From assembly GCF_000686705.1 (NCBI RefSeq), contig NZ_KK366005.1, positions 62,001-126,000 on the forward strand: a stretch of 64,000 nucleotides of DNA, written 5' to 3'. The DNA is from Clostridium hydrogeniformans DSM 21757 (GTDB taxonomy: Bacteria > Bacillota > Clostridia > Clostridiales > Clostridiaceae). Every line of letters starts with the position of its first letter. Positions within the stretch are counted from its first letter, which is position 1. The notes under the pieces are model-generated. The model did not search any database. It worked only from the letters and a program-made list of their open reading frames with translations, and was not told the DNA's origin. Below are positions 1 through 8,356 of this stretch, piece after piece. The translations under genes were made by a program, and so were the position numbers.

Positions 1-188
1 GACTTAAGATTTTAGTTATAAGTATTAAGTATCACTATTTTTAAGATCCTAGATTTCTTATATTTTTAGATTCAACGTAATAAGTCTATGCTTTTATAAT
101 AATTTAGATGGGGTAAAAACCATGATATAAGTTAAAAAACTAGTTGTAAATTTTATGCTACATCATATATTAAGGAGGAAATTTAAAT

Positions 189-1373
189 ATGATTAATACT
201 CCAAGAGCCAATAGACTTCATATTTCCTTATTTGGTAGAAGAAATGCTGGTAAGTCTAGTATTGTAAATGCAGTTACAAATCAAGAACTTTCCCTAGTAT
301 CTAATACTCCTGGAACTACTACAGATCCAGTACTTAAGTCTATGGAACTTCTTCCCCTAGGACCTGTAGTTATAATCGATACCGCTGGTCTTGATGATGA
401 AGGAGCTCTAGGAAAACTTAGAATAGATAAAACCTATGAAATAATGGATAAAACTAATATTGCTCTTCTTGTATTCACCTCATCTTCTGACTACTTAATG
501 GAAGAGGAATGGTATAAAGAACTAAAGAAAAGAAATATTACTACCATTGGAGTAATTAATAAAATAGATTCTTTAAATATAGATGATACAGATTTAAAGA
601 AAAAATTTGAAATACCCTTTGTTAAAATAAGTGCTAAAAATAAAATTAATATAGGGGAATTAAAAGAAGCAATAATTGAAAATGCCCCTTCTGACTTTGA
701 AAGAGACACAATAGTTGGAGATATCTTAAAGGCAAAGGATATGGTGGTAGTGGTAGCCCCTCAGGATATACAGGCGCCCAAAGGGCGTCTTATTCTTCCT
801 CAAGTTCAAGTTATAAGGGATATTTTAGATCATGATGCCATGGCTCTTACAGTTAAAGATAGTGAACTCCCAAGTATTTTACACTCTTTAAATAAACAGC
901 CTGACCTTGTAATTACAGACTCCCAAATATTTAAGAAGGTTAATGAGATATTACCAAAGGACATTCCTTTAACATCTTTTTCTATTCTTATGGCAAGATA
1001 CAAGGGTGATTTAGACATGTTTACCAGTGGTGCTAAAGCAGTTAATATATTAAAGCCTGGAGATAGGATTCTTATAGCTGAAGCCTGCACCCATCATGCC
1101 TTGAAAAATGATATAGCAAGAGAAAAAATCCCTATGTGGCTTAAAGAAAAAGTTGGAGGAGAAATCCTAATAGATGTTACTTCTGGAGGAGATTTTCCGA
1201 AGGACTTAACTCCTTATAGTCTTATAGTTCACTGTGGAAGTTGTATGTTCACAAGGAAACAACTCCTTTCAAGATTAAGTAGATGCAAAGAACAAAATGT
1301 TCCTATAACTAACTTTGGTGTTTTAATCGCAGAACTTAATGGAATATTAACTAAGGTAACTACTATGTTTTAA
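189..1373 (+). CDS. hydF: [FeFe]-hydrogenase maturation GTPase HydF
   Basis: HydF is the scaffold and GTPase that carries the 2Fe subcluster precursor made by HydE and HydG and delivers it to apo-hydrogenase in the cytoplasm. Seen here: an Era/TrmE-like G domain with Walker A GRRNAGKS at residues 16-23, a DTAGLDDEG switch, NKID for guanine recognition, and the C-terminal metal-binding set C300-x-H302 followed by H348-C349-x2-C352, the usual CxH...HCxxC signature. At 394 residues it is close to the usual family length. The start follows a strong AGGAGG at about 171-176. hydE lies far away at 39235-40344 on the other strand, and hydG is not in this window. It appears monocistronic, with a hairpin terminator about 90 bp downstream. 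Confidence 0.97.
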   Translation: MINTPRANRLHISLFGRRNAGKSSIVNAVTNQELSLVSNTPGTTTDPVLKSMELLPLGPVVIIDTAGLDDEGALGKLRIDKTYEIMDKTNIALLVFTSSSDYLMEEEWYKELKKRNITTIGVINKIDSLNIDDTDLKKKFEIPFVKISAKNKINIGELKEAIIENAPSDFERDTIVGDILKAKDMVVVVAPQDIQAPKGRLILPQVQVIRDILDHDAMALTVKDSELPSILHSLNKQPDLVITDSQIFKKVNEILPKDIPLTSFSILMARYKGDLDMFTSGAKAVNILKPGDRILIAEACTHHALKNDIAREKIPMWLKEKVGGEILIDVTSGGDFPKDLTPYSLIVHCGSCMFTRKQLLSRLSRCKEQNVPITNFGVLIAELNGILTKVTTMF

Positions 1374-1459
1374 GTACTAGACTAAAGCTTAAACTTTTTA
1401 TTTACACTAATAAATAGCTGTGATACACTTTTTAAGTATGTTTTAAAAAAGCCTTATAG

Positions 1460-1500
1460 AACTGTGGAATTCCTAAAAGTTGTCCACAGTTTTATTATTT
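1460..1500 (+). terminator. Candidate terminator after hydF
   Basis: A 9-bp perfect inverted repeat AACTGTGGA / TCCACAGTT (1460-1468 and 1483-1491) with a 14-nt loop is followed by a T-rich run. The position about 90 bp after the hydF stop fits termination, although the arms also resemble DnaA-box cores. Confidence 0.5.
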
Positions 1501-1870
1501 TTTATTAGAATTCTCGCAAAATTCTGTGGATAATTTTTATTCTTTGTGAATAACCTTTATTTCACTTACCAATAGATAAAAAGATACTATATTGAAGGCT
1601 ATAATTCTCTCCTATTATTTATAAATAAAAATATTAATTACTTGTAATAATAACTACTTTCATAGTATATACTCTTTAATAATTTAGATCTTATATAGGG
1701 TTAATATGTGAGTTCTTAACTTATAAATACCTTAAAAGTCTTACTTATAAATGAATAAATAACATGTATAAGTTAATTTTAGATTTAGGAATCCTATAAT
1801 AGATTTCTATATAAATACTAATTTAATATAAGTATAAATATTTATTGAAATATATTATTAGAACGCTAAT

Positions 1871-1940
1871 TAGGGACTGTAGAAGTAAAGAATTTACATA
1901 CAATATATTGTAGTATTTATTCTTAGTGCCTCAGCCCCTA
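1871..1940. repeat. MITE-like palindromic element, copy A
   Basis: The ends TAGGGACTG and CAGCCCCTA form near-perfect terminal inverted repeats, and the element is a long imperfect palindrome centred on CAATATATTG. Its left arm matches, in reverse complement, the right arm of the element at 57632-57727, and its right arm matches that element's left arm, so the two are one family. It has no coding capacity. Confidence 0.7.
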
Positions 1941-2034
1941 AAAATTCATATATTTTCATAACTACCTTAAAACATATGCTGATTTTAAAATAGTTCCTAA
2001 TCACCTTAAATTATCATATTCTTCATTAAATCTT

Positions 2035-2520
2035 TTATATATTTGGAGACTCCATTTTTATAAACCCTTTTTTCTCTAGAATATTCCCCATATAATTCGA
2101 TACCCAATCTGCCATATATCCTATAAAAGCTCCTAACAATAAGGCAAGTATTACGCCCCTCCAGTCTCCGCCAGTTGCAAATATGCAACACGATCCACAA
2201 AATGTTCCTGGAGTAAAAGCTAAAGACTTAATTTTTGCTTGATAAACCATAAAGAAGGATGCAATCGCCGTTATTATTATATAAGAGTATTGAGAGTCAA
2301 ACCTACTAGGAAGGTTCAACATAACCATGGCCCAAATAACTCCAGTTATATTAGCTATTACTGAATCCCTTAATCCCCCTTTTCCTCCTTTAGATGCAAA
2401 ATAACTAGCACATCCTATAAATCCAACCCATGTTAGAATATCTAGTTTTATACTTACTACAGCCCATAAAGTAGCCATCCCTGCTATTATAAAACACCTT
2501 ACAGTATATTTATCCAACAC
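2035..2520 (-). CDS. DUF1097 family membrane protein
   Basis: A 161-residue integral membrane protein with about five hydrophobic segments and the DUF1097 (YcdZ-type) pattern, including GWxGFIGCxSYFASxGG near residue 30 and the cysteine motif GTFCGSCCIF near residue 105. The biochemical role of the family is not established. The start is GTG, preceded by AAGGGGGA at 6-nt spacing. The next gene upstream (2579-3058) is a paralogue on the same strand, 58 bp away, and the two probably form one operon. The protein could take part in small-molecule transport or sensing, but nothing in the sequence shows a substrate. Confidence 0.85.
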   Translation of the reverse strand: MLDKYTVRCFIIAGMATLWAVVSIKLDILTWVGFIGCASYFASKGGKGGLRDSVIANITGVIWAMVMLNLPSRFDSQYSYIIITAIASFFMVYQAKIKSLAFTPGTFCGSCCIFATGGDWRGVILALLLGAFIGYMADWVSNYMGNILEKKGFIKMESPNI

Positions 2521-2578
2521 TTTTCCCCCTTAAATTCTAAGTATTATATCATTTAACAATACTATTTAAGATTAACTC

Positions 2579-3058
2579 CTACTCAATAGAACTTGGTGTT
2601 ATCCTCTTATTATTCTTTATCAAAGAATATAGGTATTTTCCCAGGGTATCTGAAACGTATCCCATTACCCCACCTATAATCAAAGCAATAAAGGCTCCTC
2701 TTACATCTCCATTAGTTCCAAATATGGCACAGGCACCACAATAAGTTCCTGGTACAAAGGATAAGCTTTTTATTTTACATTGAAAAACCATTATAAAGGA
2801 AAATATAGCAGTTATTATGATTGAAGGATTAGCTATTTCAAAATAGTTTTGAAGAGCTATTATAGATATTGCCCATAATCCTCCAGTGAGATTTGCTATA
2901 ATGGATTTTTTAAGTCCTATCTTTCCCCCTCCAGATGCAAAATAGCTTGTACACCCTATGAAACCTACCCAAGATATAAGTGCTAACTTGGCACTGACCA
3001 CAGTCCATACAGTCCCTATCAGTGCCATAACTATTGCACCCATCATTAATCCATCCAT
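2579..3058 (-). CDS. DUF1097 family membrane protein (paralogue)
   Basis: A 159-residue membrane protein clearly homologous to the product of 2035-2520 across its length. It shares WVGFIGCTSYFASGGGK, ITAIFSFIMVFQCKIKSLSFVPGTYCGACAIF and the closing YVSDTLGKYL region. The Cys-containing loop (GTYCGACAIF) is conserved in both copies, which suggests a functional rather than structural role. ATG start with AGGGGGT about 10 nt upstream. The tandem arrangement points to a gene duplication, possibly giving a hetero-oligomeric membrane complex; that is inference. Function unknown. Confidence 0.85.
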   Translation of the reverse strand: MDGLMMGAIVMALIGTVWTVVSAKLALISWVGFIGCTSYFASGGGKIGLKKSIIANLTGGLWAISIIALQNYFEIANPSIIITAIFSFIMVFQCKIKSLSFVPGTYCGACAIFGTNGDVRGAFIALIIGGVMGYVSDTLGKYLYSLIKNNKRITPSSIE

Positions 3059-3426
3059 GTTTTTGAACCCCCTTTAGATTAGTAATTAATTGTTTACCCT
3101 AAAACTAAAGTTAAGATAAAACCTTTACAAAGCTTATGATAATATTATAAAAATTTTACATATTAGTCAACCGTATCCTTATATTAAAAACTCTATTATA
3201 TAATTAACTTTTTAATATATTTTTATTTTAAAGCATTTAATTTTATAAGCTACTACACTTCGTTAATTTAAAATATGTATAAGCCTCTAGTATATTCAAA
3301 TTATCCCCTCTAAAAAAAATAAATATATTTAAGACTTTACTTATAATATAATTCACCAATTATTATTTTACAAATAATATAAAGTATAGGTATTTTATAC
3401 CATAATAATATTATGGAGGATTGTAT
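3059..3426. other. Divergent intergenic region
   Basis: A 368-bp AT-rich spacer between the divergently transcribed DUF1097 pair and the small gene at 3427. A TTATAATAT stretch near 3349 could serve as a -10 element for the rightward gene. No other structure recognised. Confidence 0.4.
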
Positions 3427-3654
3427 ATGTTCAATAATTTAAATATGGGTAAACTTGCTGCTAAGCTTAATGATCCTAAAATCTCTAAAGAAATAACTAA
3501 ACTTTTGGCTGAGATTAGGGCTCTTCCAGGTATAGATGCTAAGATGAATGAAATAGGTAGAATGAAGAATCCTCAAGCTCAGGTTGAGGCTATGCAAAAG
3601 ATTCCTGGACTAGCTGAAAAAGTTCAAAGGCTACAAAGATTAGTAGATCAATAA
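3427..3654 (+). CDS. Small helical protein of unknown function
   Basis: A 75-residue soluble, mostly helical protein (FNNLNMGKLAAKL at the start, many Lys, Leu and Met). I do not recognise a family. I chose ATG 3427 over the upstream in-frame TTG at 3421 because GGAGG at 3415-3419 sits 7 nt before it. Two heptad-like stretches (residues about 10-30 and 45-75) suggest a helical bundle or oligomer. It is followed at once by a strong terminator, so it is monocistronic and likely well expressed. No signal peptide and no catalytic motif are visible. Confidence 0.75.
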   Translation: MFNNLNMGKLAAKLNDPKISKEITKLLAEIRALPGIDAKMNEIGRMKNPQAQVEAMQKIPGLAEKVQRLQRLVDQ

Positions 3655-3656
3655 AA

Positions 3657-3700
3657 ATAAAGGCTCTAAGTAATTTTACTTAGAGCCTTTATTTTTATTA
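3657..3700. terminator. Strong bidirectional terminator
   Basis: A long stem with arms AAAGGCTCTAAGTAA and TTAGAGCCTTT is followed by TATTTTTATT on the plus strand and an equivalent T-rich tail on the minus strand. It terminates the small gene and probably also the convergent gene at 3767-4810. Confidence 0.85.
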
Positions 3701-3766
3701 ATTAATTTTGTTAGAGTTTTTTACGTAGAATTTTTTAACTAGCACAACCCGTTAATTATATAAGTC

Positions 3767-4810
3767 TTATATTTTATAACATAGACTTTTAAGCCTTTCC
3801 ATAACCCTATTAGGATCCACATATAATTCTGGCTTAAAATATAATCTATCCTCATTACCTGCATCATTATAAAGGGTTAATAAGGTATTAGAATTAGGCA
3901 AAGTGTATGCCTTAGTATTTATAAAAAATCCTTCTCCAAATCCTCTAGTTCCTACTGATACTATATTACTTGAAGCTTTAATCTCTCCTAATATTTCTAT
4001 ATCCATATATCTATAATAGCTATCTACTAAAAGAAACCTAGTATTTTTCTCTTTTAAACTTCCCTTACCTTTGTAAATTCCTTGTAAATCCCTAAAAGTT
4101 ACAATTGGCATATGATTATATATTTTTCCCTCTAAGAACCTCTCTCTATAATCATATGAATTTGCTCTTAAAAGCTTTAAGTTTATATATTTTTCTTCCT
4201 CACCTAAGAGAACTATTTCTTCATTAATCCATGGTTCTTTTACACTTGAATTTTTACCTATATAATAAACTATCTCTCCTTTAGGATTTATAGACTTTTT
4301 TATATAGTCTACTGACTTATATTTTTCCCTCTCTTTTAAATAATACTTATCTCCATTTAAGTAGGTATAGTAGCCTTTATAATCCATTAAAAATTCGTAT
4401 TTTTCACTATAGTAATAATAAGTCTTTTTAATGGATATTGGATTAAAATCATTTATGCCAATATTTTTACTACAATATTCTTCTAAATGCCTAAAAAGTA
4501 TTTTTTCAAAATCATAGTTAGTTATAGTCTCTATATTATTTAAATCTTTTAATACCTTTTCTTTCATATCTGTAAAAACATAAAATAATTTTTCTATTCC
4601 CTTAAAATTATATAATATAGCTTGAAATAGGATTATTATATCCTCCATTGCTTCGCTTCTAGACAGGATTGTAGTATGATTAAAATCTTCACCTCTTTTA
4701 TAGCTATGCTTCTCTATTTCCTCTATGTTTTTATACTTACCTTCTATGTAACTCCAAATATTTCCTTCAACCTCTTTCTTATCTATTTCTCCACTCATAA
4801 AATAAATCAT
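3767..4810 (-). CDS. Hypothetical cytoplasmic protein
   Basis: A 347-residue protein without signal peptide or membrane segment, rich in Lys, Glu, Tyr and Ile. I recognise no domain. The N-terminal part (1-120) is predominantly helical and charged, the middle is Tyr-rich with repeated YY/KY pairs, and the last 100 residues carry a Gly-containing segment (VSVGTRGFGEGFF) typical of a compact alpha/beta domain. Start ATG with AGGGGGG 5 nt upstream; a second in-frame ATG lies four codons on. It is transcribed alone and faces the preceding small gene. Intact reading frame and good codon match with neighbours argue for a real gene. Confidence 0.7.
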   Translation of the reverse strand: MIYFMSGEIDKKEVEGNIWSYIEGKYKNIEEIEKHSYKRGEDFNHTTILSRSEAMEDIIILFQAILYNFKGIEKLFYVFTDMKEKVLKDLNNIETITNYDFEKILFRHLEEYCSKNIGINDFNPISIKKTYYYYSEKYEFLMDYKGYYTYLNGDKYYLKEREKYKSVDYIKKSINPKGEIVYYIGKNSSVKEPWINEEIVLLGEEEKYINLKLLRANSYDYRERFLEGKIYNHMPIVTFRDLQGIYKGKGSLKEKNTRFLLVDSYYRYMDIEILGEIKASSNIVSVGTRGFGEGFFINTKAYTLPNSNTLLTLYNDAGNEDRLYFKPELYVDPNRVMERLKSLCYKI

Positions 4811-5071
4811 TATATCCCCCCTAATTAACTTCTATAAATTTCCTTAAGTCTTTATACTATTTTCTATTCCATAGTACCTTTTTAAGCATTAACTATGATT
4901 TATATTTATTTAAATCTATGCTTGAAATTCCTTAACTATTCTATATTTTTATTAAAAATAATATGATACTTTTTATATCTTATATAAGCTATATGTGTAC
5001 ATCCTTTCTTATGTTCCCTTTTTATAGTAATATATATTTAGAAACATTTAGACTTAAGGGGGTCTTAATCA

Positions 5072-6109
5072 ATGAAGATAGATTTATTAAACGTTGTAGA
5101 AAATATGAAAAAATACTTAGATATAGAAAGTCCAGTAGGCTATACTAAAAATGCTATCTTAGCTGTTAAAAATGACTTTGAGAAACTAGGACTTAGTACA
5201 TCTTTTACTAAAAAAGGCGCTTTAATAGCCACTCTTATTGGTAAAAATACAAAAGAAGAACTAACAATATGTACTCATATAGATACCCTTGGAGCTATGG
5301 TTAAAGAAATCCTTCCTGATGGTAAAATAAAATTTAAAAAACTAGGGGGAGGAATATATAACTCCATAGAAGGTGCAAACTGTAATGTAATAACAAGAAA
5401 GGGAAAGAAAATAAGAGGATCTATAATGCCTATTAAAAGTTCTACCCATATATACGGAAAGTCAATTTCTCTTGTGGAAAGAAATGAAGATACTATGTTT
5501 ATAAGACTAGATGAGAGAATTTGCAGTAAAAATGACGTTTTAGAATTAGGCATAAATGTAGGAGATATTATATCTATAGATACAGGTTTCGAAGTAACTG
5601 AAAGTGGATTTATAAAATCAAGATATATAGACAATAAATGTGCTGTTTCAATGGCAGTTGAAATATGTAGATATCTTAAAGAAAATAAGCTTACTCCAAA
5701 ACACACATTAAATTTTATAATAAGTAACTATGAAGAAATAGGTCATGGTATTTCCTTTATTCCTGAAAAAACTACAGAACTTATAGCAATAGATATAGCA
5801 CCTGTAGGAGAAGGTCAAAATTCCAGTGAATATTCAACTACAATAGCAGCTAAGGACAAGCATACTGTCTATGATTATGATTTTACCAATGATCTTATAA
5901 CTATAGCTGAAGATTTTGGTATAGATTATGTTATAGATGTATTTAATAGCTATAGTTCTGATGCTTCTCAAGCTATTTCACGTGGCCTTGATATGAAGGT
6001 AGCCTTAGTAGGTCCTGGGGTTCATGGAACCCACCACTATGAAAGAACTCATATATCTTCCATAGAAAATACATTAAAACTTCTTATAAATTATATCTTA
6101 AAAGAATAG
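5072..6109 (+). CDS. M42 family metallopeptidase (FrvX/glutamyl aminopeptidase type)
   Basis: A 345-residue dinuclear zinc/cobalt aminopeptidase of the M42 clan, expected to trim N-terminal residues from peptides in the cytoplasm as a large oligomer. Visible ligand motifs: THIDTLG with H69 and D71, the bridging Asp D187 in YIDNK, catalytic and metal Glu pair E221-E222 in NYEEIGHG, D241 in AIDIAP, and the closing HGTHHYERTH with H327. Length fits the family. ATG follows TAAGGGGGT. The substrate preference cannot be read from sequence. A copy of the 132-bp structured repeat begins directly after the stop codon. Confidence 0.93.
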   Translation: MKIDLLNVVENMKKYLDIESPVGYTKNAILAVKNDFEKLGLSTSFTKKGALIATLIGKNTKEELTICTHIDTLGAMVKEILPDGKIKFKKLGGGIYNSIEGANCNVITRKGKKIRGSIMPIKSSTHIYGKSISLVERNEDTMFIRLDERICSKNDVLELGINVGDIISIDTGFEVTESGFIKSRYIDNKCAVSMAVEICRYLKENKLTPKHTLNFIISNYEEIGHGISFIPEKTTELIAIDIAPVGEGQNSSEYSTTIAAKDKHTVYDYDFTNDLITIAEDFGIDYVIDVFNSYSSDASQAISRGLDMKVALVGPGVHGTHHYERTHISSIENTLKLLINYILKE

Positions 6110-6303
6110 AAGGAATTTTCCTTCGGATGGTGTTTTTCCACCATCTGAATGTTAGATGTTAAAGATTCACTAGTTGGGTTTTCTTCAACCATGTGTTCTT
6201 TCCACCATCTGAAGATTAGATAAGCTCATCTAGGGCTATCGCAACTATTACCCTCCGCCTTTTAAGATGATGGGGGTATTAAAGATTATAGCCATCATAT
6301 AAA
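6110..6303 (+). repeat. 132-bp structured repeat, copy 1 (with duplicated hairpin)
   Basis: It starts immediately after the M42 stop codon. The family hairpin occurs twice: once at about 6118-6152 and again around 6190-6215, where only the 3' arm remains. The two are separated by a small extra stem (GTTGGGTTTTCTTCAAC). The conserved downstream parts follow: AGATAAGCTCATCTAGGGC, GCAACTATTACCCTC and AGCCATCATATAAA. The duplication makes this copy longer (about 194 bp) than the others. Confidence 0.85.
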
Positions 6304-6306
6304 TTT

Positions 6307-6355
6307 AAACTATCCATTAATGAAGATATTCTTATTCTCCACTAATGGATAGTTT
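6307..6355 (+). terminator. Terminator hairpin
   Basis: A 13-bp perfect stem AAACTATCCATTA / TAATGGATAGTTT (6307-6319, 6343-6355) is followed by AATTTG. It lies beyond the repeat and probably ends the M42 peptidase transcript, so the repeat would be transcribed as its 3' UTR. Confidence 0.65.
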
Positions 6356-6404
6356 AATTTGTATCTAAACCTTGTAATGGAAGTCAATACCTAATTAATA
6401 TAGG

Positions 6405-6450
6405 ATAAAAAAGACATGTTCCCCCAAGCTTTATGGAAACATGTCTCTTT
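6405..6450 (-). terminator. Terminator for 6466-6984
   Basis: Stem AAGACATGTT / AACATGTCT (6411-6420, 6438-6446), with a run of T on the minus-strand side, lies just after the stop codon of the leftward gene. Confidence 0.75.
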
Positions 6451-6465
6451 TATTTATACTACTTA

Positions 6466-6984
6466 TTATTTATTATCATCATATAAAACCACAGGACTAT
6501 TAGATATCAATTCTATACCAACATTTCCCTTAGCTTCCTTTCCTGTTATCTTTACTATATATTTTCCTTCTACTACATTTTTTATTGTATATAAATCCTT
6601 ACGGTTACCATCTAAGACTGATATAATCTCCAAATCTTCATTTAATAAAACTATATTAAATTCTCCATTTTCTATATTAGAATCATAATGAAGTTTTATA
6701 TCTGAACCCTGAATTCCAGAAAACCTAACGAATTCATCTACTCCTGAAAAACTTTTAAAGCTTTGTGTTATTAAATTTTTATTATTCTCCTTCTTTCTAC
6801 TACTTGAAAAATAACTATAACTTAAAGTCTTATCTCTTACCTTATTTTTAACAATTTCCTTATAAGTTAAGGTATTAAATGGTTTTACCACTTTATTAAA
6901 AACTATATAAATTCCTCCTGAAAATACTAGTGTAATACATATTATTATAATTGTTATCATCATAACCCTTTTTCTCTTAACCAA
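6466..6984 (-). CDS. Membrane-anchored extracellular protein, unknown
   Basis: A 172-residue protein with a basic N-terminus (VKRKR) and one hydrophobic helix at about residues 8-28, then a mainly beta-type extracellular portion. There is no lipobox cysteine, so it is probably held by an uncleaved signal anchor. Start is TTG at 6984, chosen because AGGAGG lies 6 nt upstream. The C-terminal part (GEFNIVLLNEDLEIISVLDG, KYIVKITGKEAKGNVGIEL) has the alternating pattern of a small beta sandwich, reminiscent of PPC-type domains, but the match is weak. Single gene; role unknown. Confidence 0.75.
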   Translation of the reverse strand: MVKRKRVMMITIIIICITLVFSGGIYIVFNKVVKPFNTLTYKEIVKNKVRDKTLSYSYFSSSRKKENNKNLITQSFKSFSGVDEFVRFSGIQGSDIKLHYDSNIENGEFNIVLLNEDLEIISVLDGNRKDLYTIKNVVEGKYIVKITGKEAKGNVGIELISNSPVVLYDDNK

Positions 6985-7335
6985 GTTATCCCTCCTTAAA
7001 ATATATTATTTTAAGCAACACTCTTTTACATAGTTTATCATATGTGTAATCTTTATCCTAGTTCATATATATTTTTAATAAGTACCTTACATAATTTAAC
7101 GTTCTTTCACCTACTATGTTTTTTCCATATGTTCTCCATGAAAACTTTATTAATATAATAATATATTTCTATACAAATATTTATTACAAATCTCTATCTG
7201 ATTCTCTATCCTCTTAATATATTATTAACATTACAAAAATGTAAGTTTTATAATATATTTTGTAATCTTATTAAATGTCTTATAGAATTAATCTTTGATA
7301 AACTATACCTAAGAAAAAGGTAAGGAGGACATATA
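6985..7335. other. Intergenic region, no recognised feature
   Basis: A 351-bp AT-rich spacer between divergent genes that must contain both promoters. Several TATAAT-like strings are present but none has a convincing -35 partner. Confidence 0.4.
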
Positions 7336-7827
7336 GTGAAAAAATTAATTTCTATAATATCAATAATTTTGGTACTTTTAATAGGTGGAGGTTTAGTTGC
7401 AAAAATTGCAATTTATCCAATAGATTTTAAAGATGATATAAAAAAATATTCTAAAGAATATAATATAGATCCATCCATTCTAGCTTCTCTTATAAACTTT
7501 GAAACTAGGTTCGAAAAGAAAGATTATGAGGCTGGAAAAAGCAATGGTATATTAAATATGAGAGATGACTTCGCAAAGGATCTTGCAAATAAGGCAGGTA
7601 TTGAGAATTTTGATCCTAAAACTCTAGCTAACCCTGAAGTTTCTATAAAGCTTGGAGCATTCTTTATATCTCAATATAAAACTACAGAAAAAATGGTAAT
7701 GAACTGGACTATACGATCAGAAGAAGAAGAAAGAAAAGAGCTTATGAAAGACTATTCCCAAAAATACTATGTTCCTAAAATAGAGAAAAGAGCTAAGATT
7801 TATAAAATATTAAATCCTGGACTATAA
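7336..7827 (+). CDS. Lytic transglycosylase-like (SLT-fold) exported protein
   Basis: A 163-residue protein with an N-terminal membrane helix (residues about 4-24) and a compact domain resembling the goose-lysozyme/SLT fold. It has the arrangement IDPSILASLINFETRFEKK, with Glu in the position of the catalytic residue, then AGKSNGILNM and PEVSIKLGAFFISQY as the later SLT motifs. The middle motif is more divergent than in typical SLT enzymes (no clear GLMQ), so activity on peptidoglycan is plausible but not certain. Start GTG with AAGGAGG 7 nt upstream. Monocistronic with a strong terminator. Confidence 0.75.
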   Translation: MKKLISIISIILVLLIGGGLVAKIAIYPIDFKDDIKKYSKEYNIDPSILASLINFETRFEKKDYEAGKSNGILNMRDDFAKDLANKAGIENFDPKTLANPEVSIKLGAFFISQYKTTEKMVMNWTIRSEEEERKELMKDYSQKYYVPKIEKRAKIYKILNPGL

Positions 7828-7861
7828 TATTTATAACAAACCCATGGATAACTTTTAGAAT

Positions 7862-7901
7862 AAGTCTGAAATGATCTAATCATATTTATCATTTCAGGCT
7901 T
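7862..7901 (+). terminator. Terminator after SLT-like gene
   Basis: A 14-bp stem AAGTCTGAAATGAT / ATCATTTCAGGCTT, with one G:T pair, is followed by ACTTTC, 35 bp after the stop codon. Confidence 0.75.
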
Positions 7902-7959
7902 ACTTTCATATAAAAAGTAATATTATTAGAATAACTTTATTAATATTACTTTTCATATA

Positions 7960-7989
7960 TTGACATTATAAAATTTTCTATGATAATAT
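7960..7989 (+). promoter_or_regulatory. Candidate sigma-A promoter of the orphan RNA
   Basis: TTGACA (7960-7965), 18-nt spacer and TAATAT (7984-7989) with an extended TGn just before the -10. No ORF follows within a usable distance, so it would drive the structured RNA at about 7996-8122. Confidence 0.6.
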
Positions 7990-7995
7990 TAAGCT

Positions 7996-8122
7996 ATAAT
8001 TTAATATTTTACCTTTAATTCAGTACGAGAGACTGGTAAGGATATATGTAAAAATTTATGCCTTTGCATAAATAATTTTCTTAGATTTATATCCTTTGCT
8101 AGAATCAAGCAAAGGTTTTTTT
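7996..8122 (+). ncRNA. Candidate structured small RNA or orphan attenuator
   Basis: Between a good promoter and an intrinsic terminator (stem CCTTTGCT/AGCAAAGG at 8093-8115 plus seven T) lies about 127 nt without an ORF. It contains CAGT-ACGAGAG-ACTG (8021-8034), a TTTATGC/GCATAAA hairpin and a stem AAGGATATA (8038-8046) with TATATCCTT (8088-8096). That last stem shares four bases with the terminator arm, so the two are mutually exclusive, as in a riboswitch or attenuator. I cannot match it to a known RNA family. No gene starts within 450 bp, and a second terminator and a new promoter intervene, so a trans-acting sRNA is equally likely. Confidence 0.5.
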
Positions 8123-8264
8123 ATTTTATAAGTTATATATATTTAAATATATATTATCATCTATTAATAAACCTTTCATATGAATTATTAAATACAATGT
8201 ATTATTTTAAACCGCTAACTTCTTCCTTTTATTAGGAAAATTCTAAATAAAGATACCTTAAAAG

Positions 8265-8302
8265 ATATACCTTAGAGTAATAGGCTCTAGGGTATATTTT
8301 TT
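8265..8302 (+). terminator. Intrinsic terminator upstream of speD promoter
   Basis: A 13-bp stem ATATACCTTAGAG / CTCTAGGGTATAT (8265-8277, 8285-8297), then TTTTTTATACC. The sequence ATACCTTA also occurs just before it (8253-8260). It isolates the speD promoter from upstream transcription. Confidence 0.75.
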
Positions 8303-8328
8303 ATACCTTAGATACTAAAATTTTCATA

Positions 8329-8356
8329 TTGACAAAATGTAGGGTAAAGGTATAAT
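8329..8356 (+). promoter_or_regulatory. speD promoter
   Basis: Consensus TTGACA (8329-8334), 16-nt spacer, TATAAT (8351-8356). Transcription would start near 8363, leaving an unusually long 5' UTR of about 219 nt before speD, in which I could not recognise a riboswitch. Confidence 0.7.

Larger units (their letters stand above)
1374..2034. other. Intergenic region with DnaA-like boxes and a palindromic element
   Basis: This 661-bp stretch has no credible ORF. It holds the hydF terminator candidate, a consensus DnaA box (TGTGGATAA, 1525-1533), a near match TGTGAATAA at about 1545-1553 and, at 1871-1940, a 70-bp imperfect palindrome of the CAATATATTG family. The rest is plain AT-rich sequence. 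Confidence 0.6.

Noticed and set aside
1483-1553. Replication origin
   Set aside because: Two or three DnaA-like boxes without dnaA, dnaN or an AT-rich unwinding element array are not enough.
2006-2200. 64-codon ORF on the minus strand
   Set aside because: Overlaps the DUF1097 gene in another frame and has no ribosome site.
4963-5148. 61-codon ORF overlapping the M42 peptidase start
   Set aside because: No ribosome site; it overlaps the well-supported peptidase frame, whose ATG has AAGGGGGT upstream.
6416-6688. 90-codon plus-strand ORF
   Set aside because: Antisense to the membrane-anchored protein at 6466-6984 and starts within its terminator.
8021-8036. AGTACGAGAG resembling the 23S rRNA sarcin-ricin loop
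   Set aside because: Only about ten bases match and the surrounding sequence is unrelated to rRNA; no rRNA gene is present.
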